Positions 18,025 to 26,935 of a stretch of DNA of 46,610 nt are shown here, one piece after another. The stretch comes from Marinilabiliaceae bacterium (GTDB lineage Bacteria > Bacteroidota > Bacteroidia > Bacteroidales > Marinilabiliaceae), in assembly GCA_016342595.1 (NCBI GenBank), contig JAEINY010000016.1, positions 1 to 46,610 on the forward strand, read 5' to 3'. The first letter of the stretch is position 1; each line of letters begins with the position of its first letter. Under the pieces are notes generated by a model. It saw only the letters and a list, made by a program, of their open reading frames with translations. It did not search any database and was not told the DNA's origin. Position numbers and translations under genes: made by a program.

Positions 18025-21000
18025 TTACTTTTTAAACACCTTTAATTCGCTTAGAAAACTTAAGAATTTCTTTAGCAGGTCGTAGTAGAGTACTGCATAC
18101 ATGAAAATTGTTAATAGCCAAACTACCGTGATATTAAACCAAAGAGTATCATAATATCGACCTCCAAAATATTTTACCGGCGCAAGAAAATGGGTTCTGA
18201 AATCAATGATGTTAGCAGGTTCGGGAATTTGATAAATTGGATCTACAACTTGCACTAGTTTATCACCATCCCTTAATATCTTATTCTTCTCGAATACTTT
18301 TCGTACAATATCAGAGATGGTTTCATTAAAATACTCGTTTTTAATTCTATTAAACCGCTCTTTATCTGCGCGTTCATTAGTTGAAATAAATTTATCAACC
18401 ATACCATTGGCTTTGGTAAATTCTGTGCTATAATGATCCTTTAGCGCGCTAAGGTAAGCTTCAATTTCTGAAGCCAACTCAGGTGTAAATTGAGAAGGTA
18501 TAACTTGATCTACTTTATCAAAGCCGATAGATTCCACACGTTTTATTTCTTTTGAAATTTCATTTTTCAGCAGTGCGATATCAGCCTCAAACTGGTCATC
18601 ATTAATATCCCCATCTTGAAAGAAGTGTTGTCTGCAGTTATTCAGAATCTCTTCCAACTCCGGTACAAAGTATACTTGCTTATAATCAGCTTTACTTTGT
18701 GCTAGCTCAAAATCAAATAAATTTTTCTGAAAGTTATTATGCTTATACAAATGAACCATCAAACCTTCATAGATGTATCTTGAAGGCATTGCTTCAGCAA
18801 CAAACGGCACTTTATCAACACTTGTAAAATCCTTATTTAATTTATCAAAAGTAAACATCGCTCCACCTAATACCATCTGTGGGATCATTAATAACGGAAT
18901 CAAAATATAGATAGTAATAATGGAATTAAAAGATGCAGAAATAATTAATCCTAGAATATTTGCGAACGCCGATACAGAGAATAGTGCTAACCAAAATTCA
19001 AACGTAAAACCTTTAATTTCTAAAATAGAGTTGCCAACAATTACAAACAGAGCCATTTGAACAGCCGATAACGTAAACAATAACAAAATTTTTGATGCTA
19101 AATAACTAGATCTACTAAGATTTAGGAAGGCCTCTCGTTTTAATATTTTAGCATCCTTAAATATTTCTTCAGCACTCACTATCAACCCAAAAAAAAGAGA
19201 TACAATAATGCCCATAAAAATGTAAGGGGGGATGTTTTCGTTATCTCTAAAAACATAAACACTTGATTCCGGATCAACAATATAGCGAATTAGGTACGCC
19301 AAAATAAATCCTAATAATGGTGCTTCTAATAGATTTAGTAAAATATATTGCATATTACTAATCTTAGAAAAGAAATCTCGTAAAGTATAAATCTTAAACT
19401 GCCTAAACCATGAAGGGATTTTCAACGATTTAGGGGGCGAAGATTCAACTTTTTCAATTTTTGGTAGCGTGATGTTATCATTATAATGCTCATGCCATTC
19501 TTCCGGAGATGTTTTTCGTTTATTGGTATAGTTTCCGTATTCATCAATAACATTGGCATCAATGATATTGAATATCAATTCAGGATTTAAATTTCCACAC
19601 GCGGTACATTCCCCTATATCACTATTTATTTGAGCATCGAGCCGCTTAAAATAAATTAGTGATTCACTAGGATTACCATAGAATACAGGATAACCACCAG
19701 TATCAAGAATAAACATCTTATCAAACATTTTATATATGTCTGATGAAGGTTGGTGAATCACAACATATATGAGTTTACCCTTTAATGCTAATTCACGCAG
19801 TAAGTTCATGACATTCTCTGAATCACGAGAAGACAGACCCGATGTCGGCTCATCGACAAATAAAATGCCTGGTTCTCGGATGAGTTCCAAGGCAATGTTT
19901 AAACGTTTTCGTTGTCCACCACTGATCATTTTATTCAGCGGTGAACCAACCTTTAGACCTTTTCTTTCATACAATCCTAAACTGGTTAATGTACTATTAA
20001 CCAATTCCGTAATTTCCTCTTCATTTTTATCTCTAAAACAAAGCTTGGCGTTATAATAAAGATTTTCAAAGACAGTTAGCTCCTCTATTAAAAGATCATC
20101 CTGAGGTATATAACCAATAACACCCTCAACTTTTTCACGTTCTTTATGAAGATTGTATCCATTAATAAGCACTTCACCATCGGTGGGAGATTCGTTACCG
20201 GAAAGAACGTTTAATAGTGTTGTTTTACCAGCACCACTAGCACCCATAATACCAATCAGTCGTCCTTGCTCTTCTGAAATGTTAATATGTCGAAGCCCAA
20301 TAGCACCCGACTTGAATTGATATTTAACCTCCTTAACCTCGTAGGATATTTTTGAAGCAGAAGAATCTGACAAAAAATGGCCAACAACATCTGTATAATA
20401 GACTGGTTTCCCTTTAGGAAGTTTCATAAAACTACCTTTAGGGAATAGATAAATCCGTCGGTTATTAACCTGAAGACCATTCAAAAATATATCCTGATCA
20501 CCTGTATAACGGACAAAATACAAGCCTGCACTTTTTACACGCAAGATATAAATATTTCCGTTTAAGGCTCCAGACTGAATGTGTTTGGCTTCAGAAAAAT
20601 CTGATAATTGATCATTGACAATTAAAATATCGGTATAATCAAGTTTGGCTATTTTATCATTAACAACAAATGCTTCAATAGCCGCCATCTCATCCTTATC
20701 CAGCTTAAAAACATCGGCCACCGTATTGATGATGGCCATGCGTTGATCAGTAAATTTACGATCGGCATTCACCAATTCGTATAACCTAACCAGAACAACA
20801 ACTTTCTGCTCTTTATTAAGCTGCTTATTTATCTTTTTACAAATACCCAAAATTTTTACAGAGTCTTTCATGGAAGTAAGTTGTATCTTACTTTCATCCT
20901 CCTCATTATTTCGGGATAATTTAGAAGCCCGTTTTTCCTTTGAATGTTTAAGGAAGAGTACGTAATATTCCTCAACAGCATCAGCAGAAAGTTGCTGTTT

Positions 21001-21105
21001 CAAAAACGTTAAGACATATTCAGTTTCATTTGATTCAACACCCCCATCTTGTTTGGCAATCAAACCAAAAAGTTGCATTAACGCTTTTAGAATTTCTTCA
21101 CTCAT
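18025..21105 (-). CDS. ABCG-like ATPase/permease with TerB-like and FHA-like N-terminal regions
   Basis: In this 1026-residue fusion, residues 1-150 are helical and TerB-like (acidic pattern LFGLIAKQDGGVESNE, then LVNADRKFTDQRM). About 155-245 is a beta-rich FHA-like stretch (GDQDIFLNGLQVNNRRIYLF). About 265-490 is an ABC ATPase with Walker A GASGAGKTT (near 290), signature ISGGQRKRLN (near 394), Walker B ILFVDEPTSGL (near 414) and the H-loop VIHQPSSD. After a CTACGN motif come about six membrane segments (from about 560), with a large charged soluble domain of about 200 residues before the last one. Order and domain set resemble eukaryotic ABCG half-transporters and Bacteroidetes ABC-2 exporters. 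It lies 34 nt after the SiaC-like gene. The substrate is unknown. Confidence 0.85.
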   Translation of the reverse strand: MSEEILKALMQLFGLIAKQDGGVESNETEYVLTFLKQQLSADAVEEYYVLFLKHSKEKRASKLSRNNEEDESKIQLTSMKDSVKILGICKKINKQLNKEQKVVVLVRLYELVNADRKFTDQRMAIINTVADVFKLDKDEMAAIEAFVVNDKIAKLDYTDILIVNDQLSDFSEAKHIQSGALNGNIYILRVKSAGLYFVRYTGDQDIFLNGLQVNNRRIYLFPKGSFMKLPKGKPVYYTDVVGHFLSDSSASKISYEVKEVKYQFKSGAIGLRHINISEEQGRLIGIMGASGAGKTTLLNVLSGNESPTDGEVLINGYNLHKEREKVEGVIGYIPQDDLLIEELTVFENLYYNAKLCFRDKNEEEITELVNSTLTSLGLYERKGLKVGSPLNKMISGGQRKRLNIALELIREPGILFVDEPTSGLSSRDSENVMNLLRELALKGKLIYVVIHQPSSDIYKMFDKMFILDTGGYPVFYGNPSESLIYFKRLDAQINSDIGECTACGNLNPELIFNIIDANVIDEYGNYTNKRKTSPEEWHEHYNDNITLPKIEKVESSPPKSLKIPSWFRQFKIYTLRDFFSKISNMQYILLNLLEAPLLGFILAYLIRYIVDPESSVYVFRDNENIPPYIFMGIIVSLFFGLIVSAEEIFKDAKILKREAFLNLSRSSYLASKILLLFTLSAVQMALFVIVGNSILEIKGFTFEFWLALFSVSAFANILGLIISASFNSIITIYILIPLLMIPQMVLGGAMFTFDKLNKDFTSVDKVPFVAEAMPSRYIYEGLMVHLYKHNNFQKNLFDFELAQSKADYKQVYFVPELEEILNNCRQHFFQDGDINDDQFEADIALLKNEISKEIKRVESIGFDKVDQVIPSQFTPELASEIEAYLSALKDHYSTEFTKANGMVDKFISTNERADKERFNRIKNEYFNETISDIVRKVFEKNKILRDGDKLVQVVDPIYQIPEPANIIDFRTHFLAPVKYFGGRYYDTLWFNITVVWLLTIFMYAVLYYDLLKKFLSFLSELKVFKK

Positions 21106-21139
21106 ATCTTAAATTTCGAAGGATCGAGATAATAATTAA

Positions 21140-21520
21140 CTAGTCGCTATAAACGACATAATCGAACGCAATATCAACAATGTCAGCGTACTCTTCGCCA
21201 GCTTCTAACATATCTTCTTCTTCTTCATGATAATGCCATTTAATAACAACTTTATTACCATTTTCTACTATTTCTTCAAATTTCAGAAGGATATCCAGAA
21301 TTACTTTAGACGAAGCTGTATTAAAATACTCCAATTTAAATACGAATTCTGTGGTATCATTTGGAGCTTCAGCATAACCATCGATCCAATCTAAAATTGG
21401 AGTATAGAACATATTTACATCCTCAGGCAATGATCGTCCTGAAATTTCGAAATGCCCCTTTTCTTTATCGAGAATTACATTTGGGGTATCGTCAGTTCCC
21501 TTAATGTTTATTACTTCCAT
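21140..21520 (-). CDS. siaC: SiaC-like DUF1987 partner-switch protein
   Basis: The 126-residue acidic cytoplasmic protein matches the DUF1987/SiaC family: N-terminal GTDDTPNVILD, then FEISGRSLPEDVNMFY, YFNTASSKVILD, and the acidic tail EEEEDMLEAGEEY. In Pseudomonas aeruginosa SiaC is phosphorylated by SiaB and dephosphorylated by SiaA, as I recall on Thr68, and unphosphorylated SiaC activates the diguanylate cyclase SiaD. Here Thr68 falls exactly in the FNTASS motif. It is 13 nt after the SiaB-like gene and 34 nt before the ABC transporter gene. No GGDEF protein is in the window, so its target here is unknown. Confidence 0.88.
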   Translation of the reverse strand: MEVINIKGTDDTPNVILDKEKGHFEISGRSLPEDVNMFYTPILDWIDGYAEAPNDTTEFVFKLEYFNTASSKVILDILLKFEEIVENGNKVVIKWHYHEEEEDMLEAGEEYADIVDIAFDYVVYSD

Positions 21521-21533
21521 GTTATATATTAAT

Positions 21534-22106
21534 TTAATTTCTTTTAATTGTTGATGTTAAAATGAAAAAGCTCACCTCACTGGTCAATTCCTTAAATTGA
21601 TAAGACAAATTACTACCTGTTTTCTTAGCTATATCAATAAAACCTAATCCAGCCCCTCCTTTATCAGAAAGACGTCCTTCTTTCATCTGCTGTTTATATA
21701 ACTTGGATAAACCTTCTTTATCGAGGCTATTAACTAATTCCAGGTTTTTCCGTAATTCCGGAATCTTTTCATTTTTAATCACATTACCAGTGATAATACT
21801 GTAGCTCTCTTCGCCATGACTCACCATCACAATACCCCTGCGTTCATCTTCCTCCTCTTCACTCAAAGAATCGGCATGTTTGCTAATATTTTGAAGACAT
21901 TCAACCATTACGTTGAATACTTTACGTTGTACCGTATTTGACTCGGCACTTTTAGCCAGGCTTCTCTCGGTTAATGAGGTAAAAGTTTTGGTTATCTCTT
22001 GTGTTACCTCGCCCTCATAAACCAGGTTTATCTCATTGGTTTTCATGGATTTATACATCTGATATGCAAAATCCAGAAAGCCTTGGTTTTCTTTAAATTT
22101 ATCCAT
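21534..22106 (-). CDS. siaB: SiaB-like HATPase protein kinase (DUF6272)
   Basis: The 190-residue protein has a GHKL ATPase core: the N-box region VMVECLQNISKHAD (near residues 68-81) and the glycine-rich GGAGLGFIDIAKKTGS (near 150-165), with a short N-terminal helical part. This is the SiaB pattern, a SpoIIAB-like serine/threonine kinase whose substrate is SiaC. There is no HisKA domain, so it is not a histidine kinase. It sits between the PP2C-phosphatase gene (31 nt upstream) and the siaC-like gene (13 nt downstream), the same trio as in Pseudomonas siaABC. Confidence 0.87.
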   Translation of the reverse strand: MDKFKENQGFLDFAYQMYKSMKTNEINLVYEGEVTQEITKTFTSLTERSLAKSAESNTVQRKVFNVMVECLQNISKHADSLSEEEEDERRGIVMVSHGEESYSIITGNVIKNEKIPELRKNLELVNSLDKEGLSKLYKQQMKEGRLSDKGGAGLGFIDIAKKTGSNLSYQFKELTSEVSFFILTSTIKRN

Positions 22107-22137
22107 AATAACCTAGTGCTTTAAGTTGTAAATATAG

Positions 22138-24744
22138 TTACAATTCAATTCCTATCAATAAAACATCATCAACTTGTTTATAATCGCCCATCCAATCGTA
22201 AAAATCTTCGGCAAAATACCTTCCATAATGAGCGATCGTATGAGTTGGATCCTCTTCAAATACTCCTCGCATACGCTTTGATTGATATTTGCGACCCTTT
22301 GGCCCCCCTGTCTGATCAGGCAAACCATCTGAAAAAATAAAGAATTTATCTCCCCTCTTATATTCGATTATGTTATTCTCAAAATCTTTTTCAATTTTTT
22401 TCTTCAATGGAGTACCACCAATCCCCTTCCTAGAGCCTTTATAAACCGTTAATTCACCATCTGACAAATAAAAGAGTGGATTGTGCGCACCGGCAAATTG
22501 CAATTCACTAGACTCCAGATCAATTTTACAAAGTGCTAAATCCATTCCGTCACGACCATTGGCTCCTTCTTGATCTTGCCGTAAAGTACGACGCACTTCC
22601 AAGTGCAGTTCATCCAATATCTCAGCTGCACTCATATTTCTTTCTGTATTAACAATGTTATTCAATAAGAAATAACCAATAAAGGATAATAGAGCGCCAG
22701 GAACACCATGACCTGTACAATCGACTGCCGCAATATAAAAATTATTATCCTTTTTAAACAGCCATGGAAAATCCCCACTTACTACATCTTTAGGCCGATA
22801 AAAAATAAATGATCTTGGGAAAAATTGTTGTAAAAGATCCGTATCCGGCAAAATAGCAGTTTGAATTCTTTGCGCATAGTTGATACTATCAGAGATCTTT
22901 TTATTCTTCTCCTTAATTTCCTGCTCGATCTTTTTAAATTCAGTCATATCATGAGCCACAAAGAGTACAGATTCCAAATCTTTCTCTTCATTCAATTCAG
23001 GAATGGCTTTTATTTCCATAATCTGAGTACCACTGGGTCCTGAAATTTCAACCTCTGAGATGGTCTGTATCAACTCTTCCCTTACTTGCGAAAGCGATTC
23101 CAACATATATTGAACAAGCCTTTCATCAACCTCCAAATCTTTAACTCGCTTCTTAACAATTTCAGAAGGAGATACTCCAACAAACTGAGCAAGTTGTGGA
23201 TTAACATACACCAATTTACCCATAGGATTAATACGAATAATCATATCAGGCGAATTCTCTGATAAAGACTGCATCCTACTTTTCATGCGTTCCTCTTTCT
23301 CAGCTCTTTTCCTTTCAGTTATATCTTGCGTATTGAAAATAATCCCGCGTATGGCCGGATCATGTAATAGGTTTTTACCTTGCGTTTCCAAAAACAACTT
23401 TTCACCATTCTTCTTCAAGTAGGTATACTGAGCAATCTGCTCCCCACCTGGAGTTTCCAATAAGTATTGGAAGAGTTTATTAATGGTTTTATAACCTCTA
23501 GGTGTTAACAGATCGGGATCCATACCTTTGATCTCATCGGTATCCTGATAACCCAAAATTCGTTTCACTGATGGGCTTTCAAATAGTAGTTCTTGATTTT
23601 CATTGTATATTGAAATAAACTCAGATGCATTGGTCAATAAGGCCTCGAGCCGTTTCTGAGCATGTTCTACTTCTTGTATTTGAGTTTCTAATAATTTATT
23701 AGATCGTTCCAATTCTTCCTTCGCTTGTAGCATTTCGGATGCATTCAACTGAAGCTGCTTCTCATTTTCTTTTAAAGTCACAGTCATATCTTGCGACTCT
23801 TTAAGAAGGATTTCTGTTTTTTCGTTCACTTTAAGGTTATAAAATGTACGGCCAATCATGCTACTCAATTCTTCAGCAAAGTATAACACATGATCAGGCA
23901 ATCCATTCTGCAAATATGCTACCTCAAATACACCTTGTAATATATCATCCTGAAGTAAAGGAACAATAACCAGACTTTTCGGTTTACGTTCTCCTAACAG
24001 GCCTGATGTAATTGTAAAATAATCATCGGGAATTTCTGTGCGATAAATCATTTCCTTCTCGTAAGCTGCTTCCCCTACTAAACCATGTCCAATAGAAATC
24101 ATCTGATTTTCATATCTTTTTCTATTGTAGGCATGTGTAGAAATGTTAACTAACGCATTATTTTCAAATAAATAAAGAGATCCCTGAATACCACCAGAAT
24201 ATTCTATTATACCACGTATAACACTATCTGCAAGTTCATTAATCTTTGTATGTGATCGCAGTATATCGGAAATTTGATCTTTTCCTTTAGTTATCCAGTT
24301 AAAAGCCTCTTCCTTCTCTTTTGTCCTTTTAAGGTTTTCACCAAGATTAAGAAGTGTCTCAGAAAGCTTACCATCACTTTTAATAGTAATATCTTCCAAC
24401 TTACCTTCACCAATTTTTTCAGCAATATCTATATTCTGGTCAATTCTATCTGCAAGAATTTTGATTTGCGCCATTAGCTCTCTGCTACGAATTTTATTAT
24501 GATTCAATGCAACGAGAACTAGTAATGGTATAGCTATGATAGATAAATCCACAAACCATACCAATAACGATCCATGGATAGCCAAGATACTGTTCAATGA
24601 AAAGGCGCCATTCTTTAAGGCAATAAATCCAGACCATACGAGAAACAAGATCAGGATAAGTCCAAGAGTAAAAATATATCGTTCATTCTCTTTAAGTATC
24701 GAGAGTGAAAAATAAGCCTTTACTTTTTTTAGAATCTTTAACAT
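22138..24744 (-). CDS. Membrane GAF-PAS-PAS-PP2C phosphatase (SiaA-like)
   Basis: The 868-residue protein has two membrane segments (about 23-42 and 59-80), a HAMP-like linker, a GAF domain (about 155-305, with GLVGEAAYEKEMIY and ITSGLLGERKPKSL), a coiled coil (305-370), PAS 1 (370-480) and PAS 2 (490-605). It ends in a SpoIIE/PP2C domain (620-868). Metal-binding Asp residues are present in RPKDVVSGDFPW (near 655), DCTGHGVPGA (near 675) and the final DDVLLIG, with SDGLPDQTGG between. It should remove phosphate from a Ser/Thr-phosphorylated partner, most likely the SiaC-like protein. Input could come through GAF or PAS ligands, or from the chemosensory array. Confidence 0.9.
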   Translation of the reverse strand: MLKILKKVKAYFSLSILKENERYIFTLGLILILFLVWSGFIALKNGAFSLNSILAIHGSLLVWFVDLSIIAIPLLVLVALNHNKIRSRELMAQIKILADRIDQNIDIAEKIGEGKLEDITIKSDGKLSETLLNLGENLKRTKEKEEAFNWITKGKDQISDILRSHTKINELADSVIRGIIEYSGGIQGSLYLFENNALVNISTHAYNRKRYENQMISIGHGLVGEAAYEKEMIYRTEIPDDYFTITSGLLGERKPKSLVIVPLLQDDILQGVFEVAYLQNGLPDHVLYFAEELSSMIGRTFYNLKVNEKTEILLKESQDMTVTLKENEKQLQLNASEMLQAKEELERSNKLLETQIQEVEHAQKRLEALLTNASEFISIYNENQELLFESPSVKRILGYQDTDEIKGMDPDLLTPRGYKTINKLFQYLLETPGGEQIAQYTYLKKNGEKLFLETQGKNLLHDPAIRGIIFNTQDITERKRAEKEERMKSRMQSLSENSPDMIIRINPMGKLVYVNPQLAQFVGVSPSEIVKKRVKDLEVDERLVQYMLESLSQVREELIQTISEVEISGPSGTQIMEIKAIPELNEEKDLESVLFVAHDMTEFKKIEQEIKEKNKKISDSINYAQRIQTAILPDTDLLQQFFPRSFIFYRPKDVVSGDFPWLFKKDNNFYIAAVDCTGHGVPGALLSFIGYFLLNNIVNTERNMSAAEILDELHLEVRRTLRQDQEGANGRDGMDLALCKIDLESSELQFAGAHNPLFYLSDGELTVYKGSRKGIGGTPLKKKIEKDFENNIIEYKRGDKFFIFSDGLPDQTGGPKGRKYQSKRMRGVFEEDPTHTIAHYGRYFAEDFYDWMGDYKQVDDVLLIGIEL

Positions 24745-24761
24745 ATAAACGTTATCTCCTA

Positions 24762-25517
24762 TTATTCAGTTTTCATTTGTACCACTATCTCATTCCAAAT
24801 CAGCTCAATTCCTTCATTCTTAAAGGTAGCAACCTCTAATATTATTCTTCTTTCATCATCTAAAAGTAACGGAAGTAAATATAAAAAACGAGGCTTAGAT
24901 TTACCAATGGCAGATTGAATATCAATGTATTCTTCCGGGATATTCTTCACTAAAACAGGTTGATTATCAGCTAATGATTGTCCATGAATACCTTCACCTA
25001 TCTTGATTGGTTTAATGACACTATCATCTTCAATACCAAACCGGCAATGAACATCAAATAAATGGGTTTTCGAATTAAATACATAACCAATAGCAGCTCC
25101 CACTTCAAAGTACTGCTTTAAAAGCCGGATCAACTCTTCCGAAATAGTAGAGGCAGTATCTCTAGCTGTTACTAAATGAAAAATTTTCTCCATCAAGACT
25201 TCTTTATTAGATTGAAAATCTCTTTGATTGAGCTCTTGGTTTTTATAAACGTGTAGTTCTTTCTTAAGATCACTAATTTCTTCTTGTAACTCAGCTTCTT
25301 TAGACCATAAACGGTCTTCCAATTTCTTTTGAAATTCTTTTGATTTTCGACAATTCAATGACGAAAAGTATACCATTCCAAGAATAAACAAGAATGAAAG
25401 CAATTCGAAAGAAATAAAACCAATAGGTAACTGAACATCAATAAAAAGATACTTCAGGAGTGCCCATAAAAAAATGAAGGAACCAATTAGATAAATATAT
25501 CTCATAGCAAATTTCAT
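24762..25517 (-). CDS. Membrane-anchored GAF-domain protein
   Basis: The 251-residue protein has two membrane segments (about 8-26 and 33-50), a charged coiled coil (55-100) and a single GAF domain to the end (IKIGEGIHGQSLADN, then NIPEEYIDIQSAIGKSKPRF). No output domain follows. The GAF belongs to the same subtype as those in the genes at 22138-24744 and 27800-29677, which share the G-x-G-L/I-x-G and P-x-x-Y-x-x-I-x-S-x-x-G pattern. A role as a sensory partner of those proteins is likely. Met5 is a possible alternative start. It lies 17 nt before the PP2C gene. Confidence 0.75.
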   Translation of the reverse strand: MKFAMRYIYLIGSFIFLWALLKYLFIDVQLPIGFISFELLSFLFILGMVYFSSLNCRKSKEFQKKLEDRLWSKEAELQEEISDLKKELHVYKNQELNQRDFQSNKEVLMEKIFHLVTARDTASTISEELIRLLKQYFEVGAAIGYVFNSKTHLFDVHCRFGIEDDSVIKPIKIGEGIHGQSLADNQPVLVKNIPEEYIDIQSAIGKSKPRFLYLLPLLLDDERRIILEVATFKNEGIELIWNEIVVQMKTE

Positions 25518-25524
25518 GGTAAAA

Positions 25525-26094
25525 CTATACGGTTAATTGATTTAAGAAATTTACGATTTCTTCAGGAGATAACACCTTATCAGGTGTAAATAATTTCAAA
25601 GCACTTTTGGGCATCGTATCCACCTCACAAGTATCCGGGTCTTGTATAATTGTAAGACCTTTTTTATCGGCAATATTCTTCATACCCTTTGCTCCATCTT
25701 TATTAGCACCGGTCAAAAGGATGCCAATAAGCTTATTCCTAAAGACATATGCCGCAGACGATAAGGTATAATCAATTGCAGGTCTACTATGATTTAGTGG
25801 CTCTTCAGTTGACAAAGAAAAGGTGCTATCATATTCAACAAAGAGATGATAATTAGAAGGTGCCAAATAAACATTACCTGGTCTAATCTTAATTTTATCA
25901 ATCGGTTCAACAACTTTTATTTTAGACTTCAGATTAATACCTTCTACTAATCCTGAACGAACATGTTTCAATCGATGTAAGCATAAAACAATTGGTAGAG
26001 GAAAATCTGATCTTAATTTGGACAGAATTTTCGTTACCACAGAAAAACTACCTGCAGATCCTCCAATAACTATTGCTTTAAAAGGTAATTCCAT
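25525..26094 (-). CDS. CheB methylesterase domain without receiver
   Basis: The 189-residue protein is a stand-alone CheB catalytic domain. The Ser/His/Asp triad motifs are present: IGGSAGS (Ser), LCLHRLKH (His) and LLTGANKDGAKG (Asp), followed by IIQDPDTCEVDTMPKSA, typical of CheB. No REC domain precedes it, so it cannot be switched on by CheA phosphorylation in the usual way. CheB domains of this kind are often fused to CheR and PAS domains. Here the next genes encode CheR-like and PAS proteins. It is 7 nt after the degenerate CheR gene and 7 nt before the GAF gene. Confidence 0.88.
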   Translation of the reverse strand: MELPFKAIVIGGSAGSFSVVTKILSKLRSDFPLPIVLCLHRLKHVRSGLVEGINLKSKIKVVEPIDKIKIRPGNVYLAPSNYHLFVEYDSTFSLSTEEPLNHSRPAIDYTLSSAAYVFRNKLIGILLTGANKDGAKGMKNIADKKGLTIIQDPDTCEVDTMPKSALKLFTPDKVLSPEEIVNFLNQLTV

Positions 26095-26101
26095 TATACT
26101 T

Positions 26102-26932
26102 TTAATCAGTCAAAAATTTATACTTCCTATAAATACTTTCTTTTTCATCTATACATTCAAACCGCTTTGAAAAACACTTTGGGATGGTCTCATTTATCCC
26201 GAAACATACAATTCCTCCAGGTTTAGTATTTCGATCAATCCTTTCTACAAGCTTTTCATGGAAGGACTTGTTGTAATATAACATTTTATTCCTGAAAATA
26301 ACGATAGATGCCTTATGCTCTTTATCTTCATGTGGGAAAAAGCCGGATTCAATTTTTACATTGTTCAACAACTCCTTTTTTAAACACACAATACACTTAT
26401 CTTTTCCAAAATAGTTATCCAATTTTGAATTGCCTTCAAAACGCTTATAATTGTAGTTATTAGTTTCAGCTTTTTTAGTACTTATTATTCCTTCCTGAAC
26501 ACGATTAATTGATAGCTTAGAGATATGACTGGTCATTATCTCAAATTGTCCGGACAAACCGGCCTCTTCAAGCAAAATTAAAAAACTATATAACTCCTCG
26601 CCGGAAGTAACATTTGGAATCCACACTTTTGTTTGTTGATCCAATTTAATATTAGAATCGGTGATTAGACGCCTTAATTTTCGCCAAAATCCGGGATCTC
26701 GAAAAAGCTCTGTAGTAGCAATAGCAAATTCATCATTAACCGCGTCTATGAAATAATCCTCCTCTAACAGTGATATGAATTGCTGAGTTTTACGTATTGC
26801 TTTCTTTTCAAAGAGTAACGCCAACCTTCTTTTAAAAAAAGAATGAGTTAATTCATGATACGGCAAGTTCGTTACTGAAGTTAATCGTTCTGCAAGCTCT
26901 TTCAATTCATTTATGCTGTAACTAATAGCCAT
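26102..26932 (-). CDS. Degenerate CheR-like protein (probable pseudo-methyltransferase)
   Basis: This 276-residue protein follows the CheR layout but has lost the SAM-site signatures. The N-terminal part keeps IATTELFRDPGFW (the conserved FRDP). The glycine-rich loop, normally AGCSSGEE, reads IPNVTSGEELYS. The acidic residue of the ATDL/GSDIS motif is replaced in IMTSHIS, and the CRNVLIYF motif reads IVIFRNKMLYYN. It therefore probably does not bind SAM normally, and may bind a receptor tail or regulate the true CheR encoded just upstream (3-nt gap). It could also be a fast-evolving active enzyme. Confidence 0.8.
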   Translation of the reverse strand: MAISYSINELKELAERLTSVTNLPYHELTHSFFKRRLALLFEKKAIRKTQQFISLLEEDYFIDAVNDEFAIATTELFRDPGFWRKLRRLITDSNIKLDQQTKVWIPNVTSGEELYSFLILLEEAGLSGQFEIMTSHISKLSINRVQEGIISTKKAETNNYNYKRFEGNSKLDNYFGKDKCIVCLKKELLNNVKIESGFFPHEDKEHKASIVIFRNKMLYYNKSFHEKLVERIDRNTKPGGIVCFGINETIPKCFSKRFECIDEKESIYRKYKFLTD

Positions 26933-26935
26933 TTA

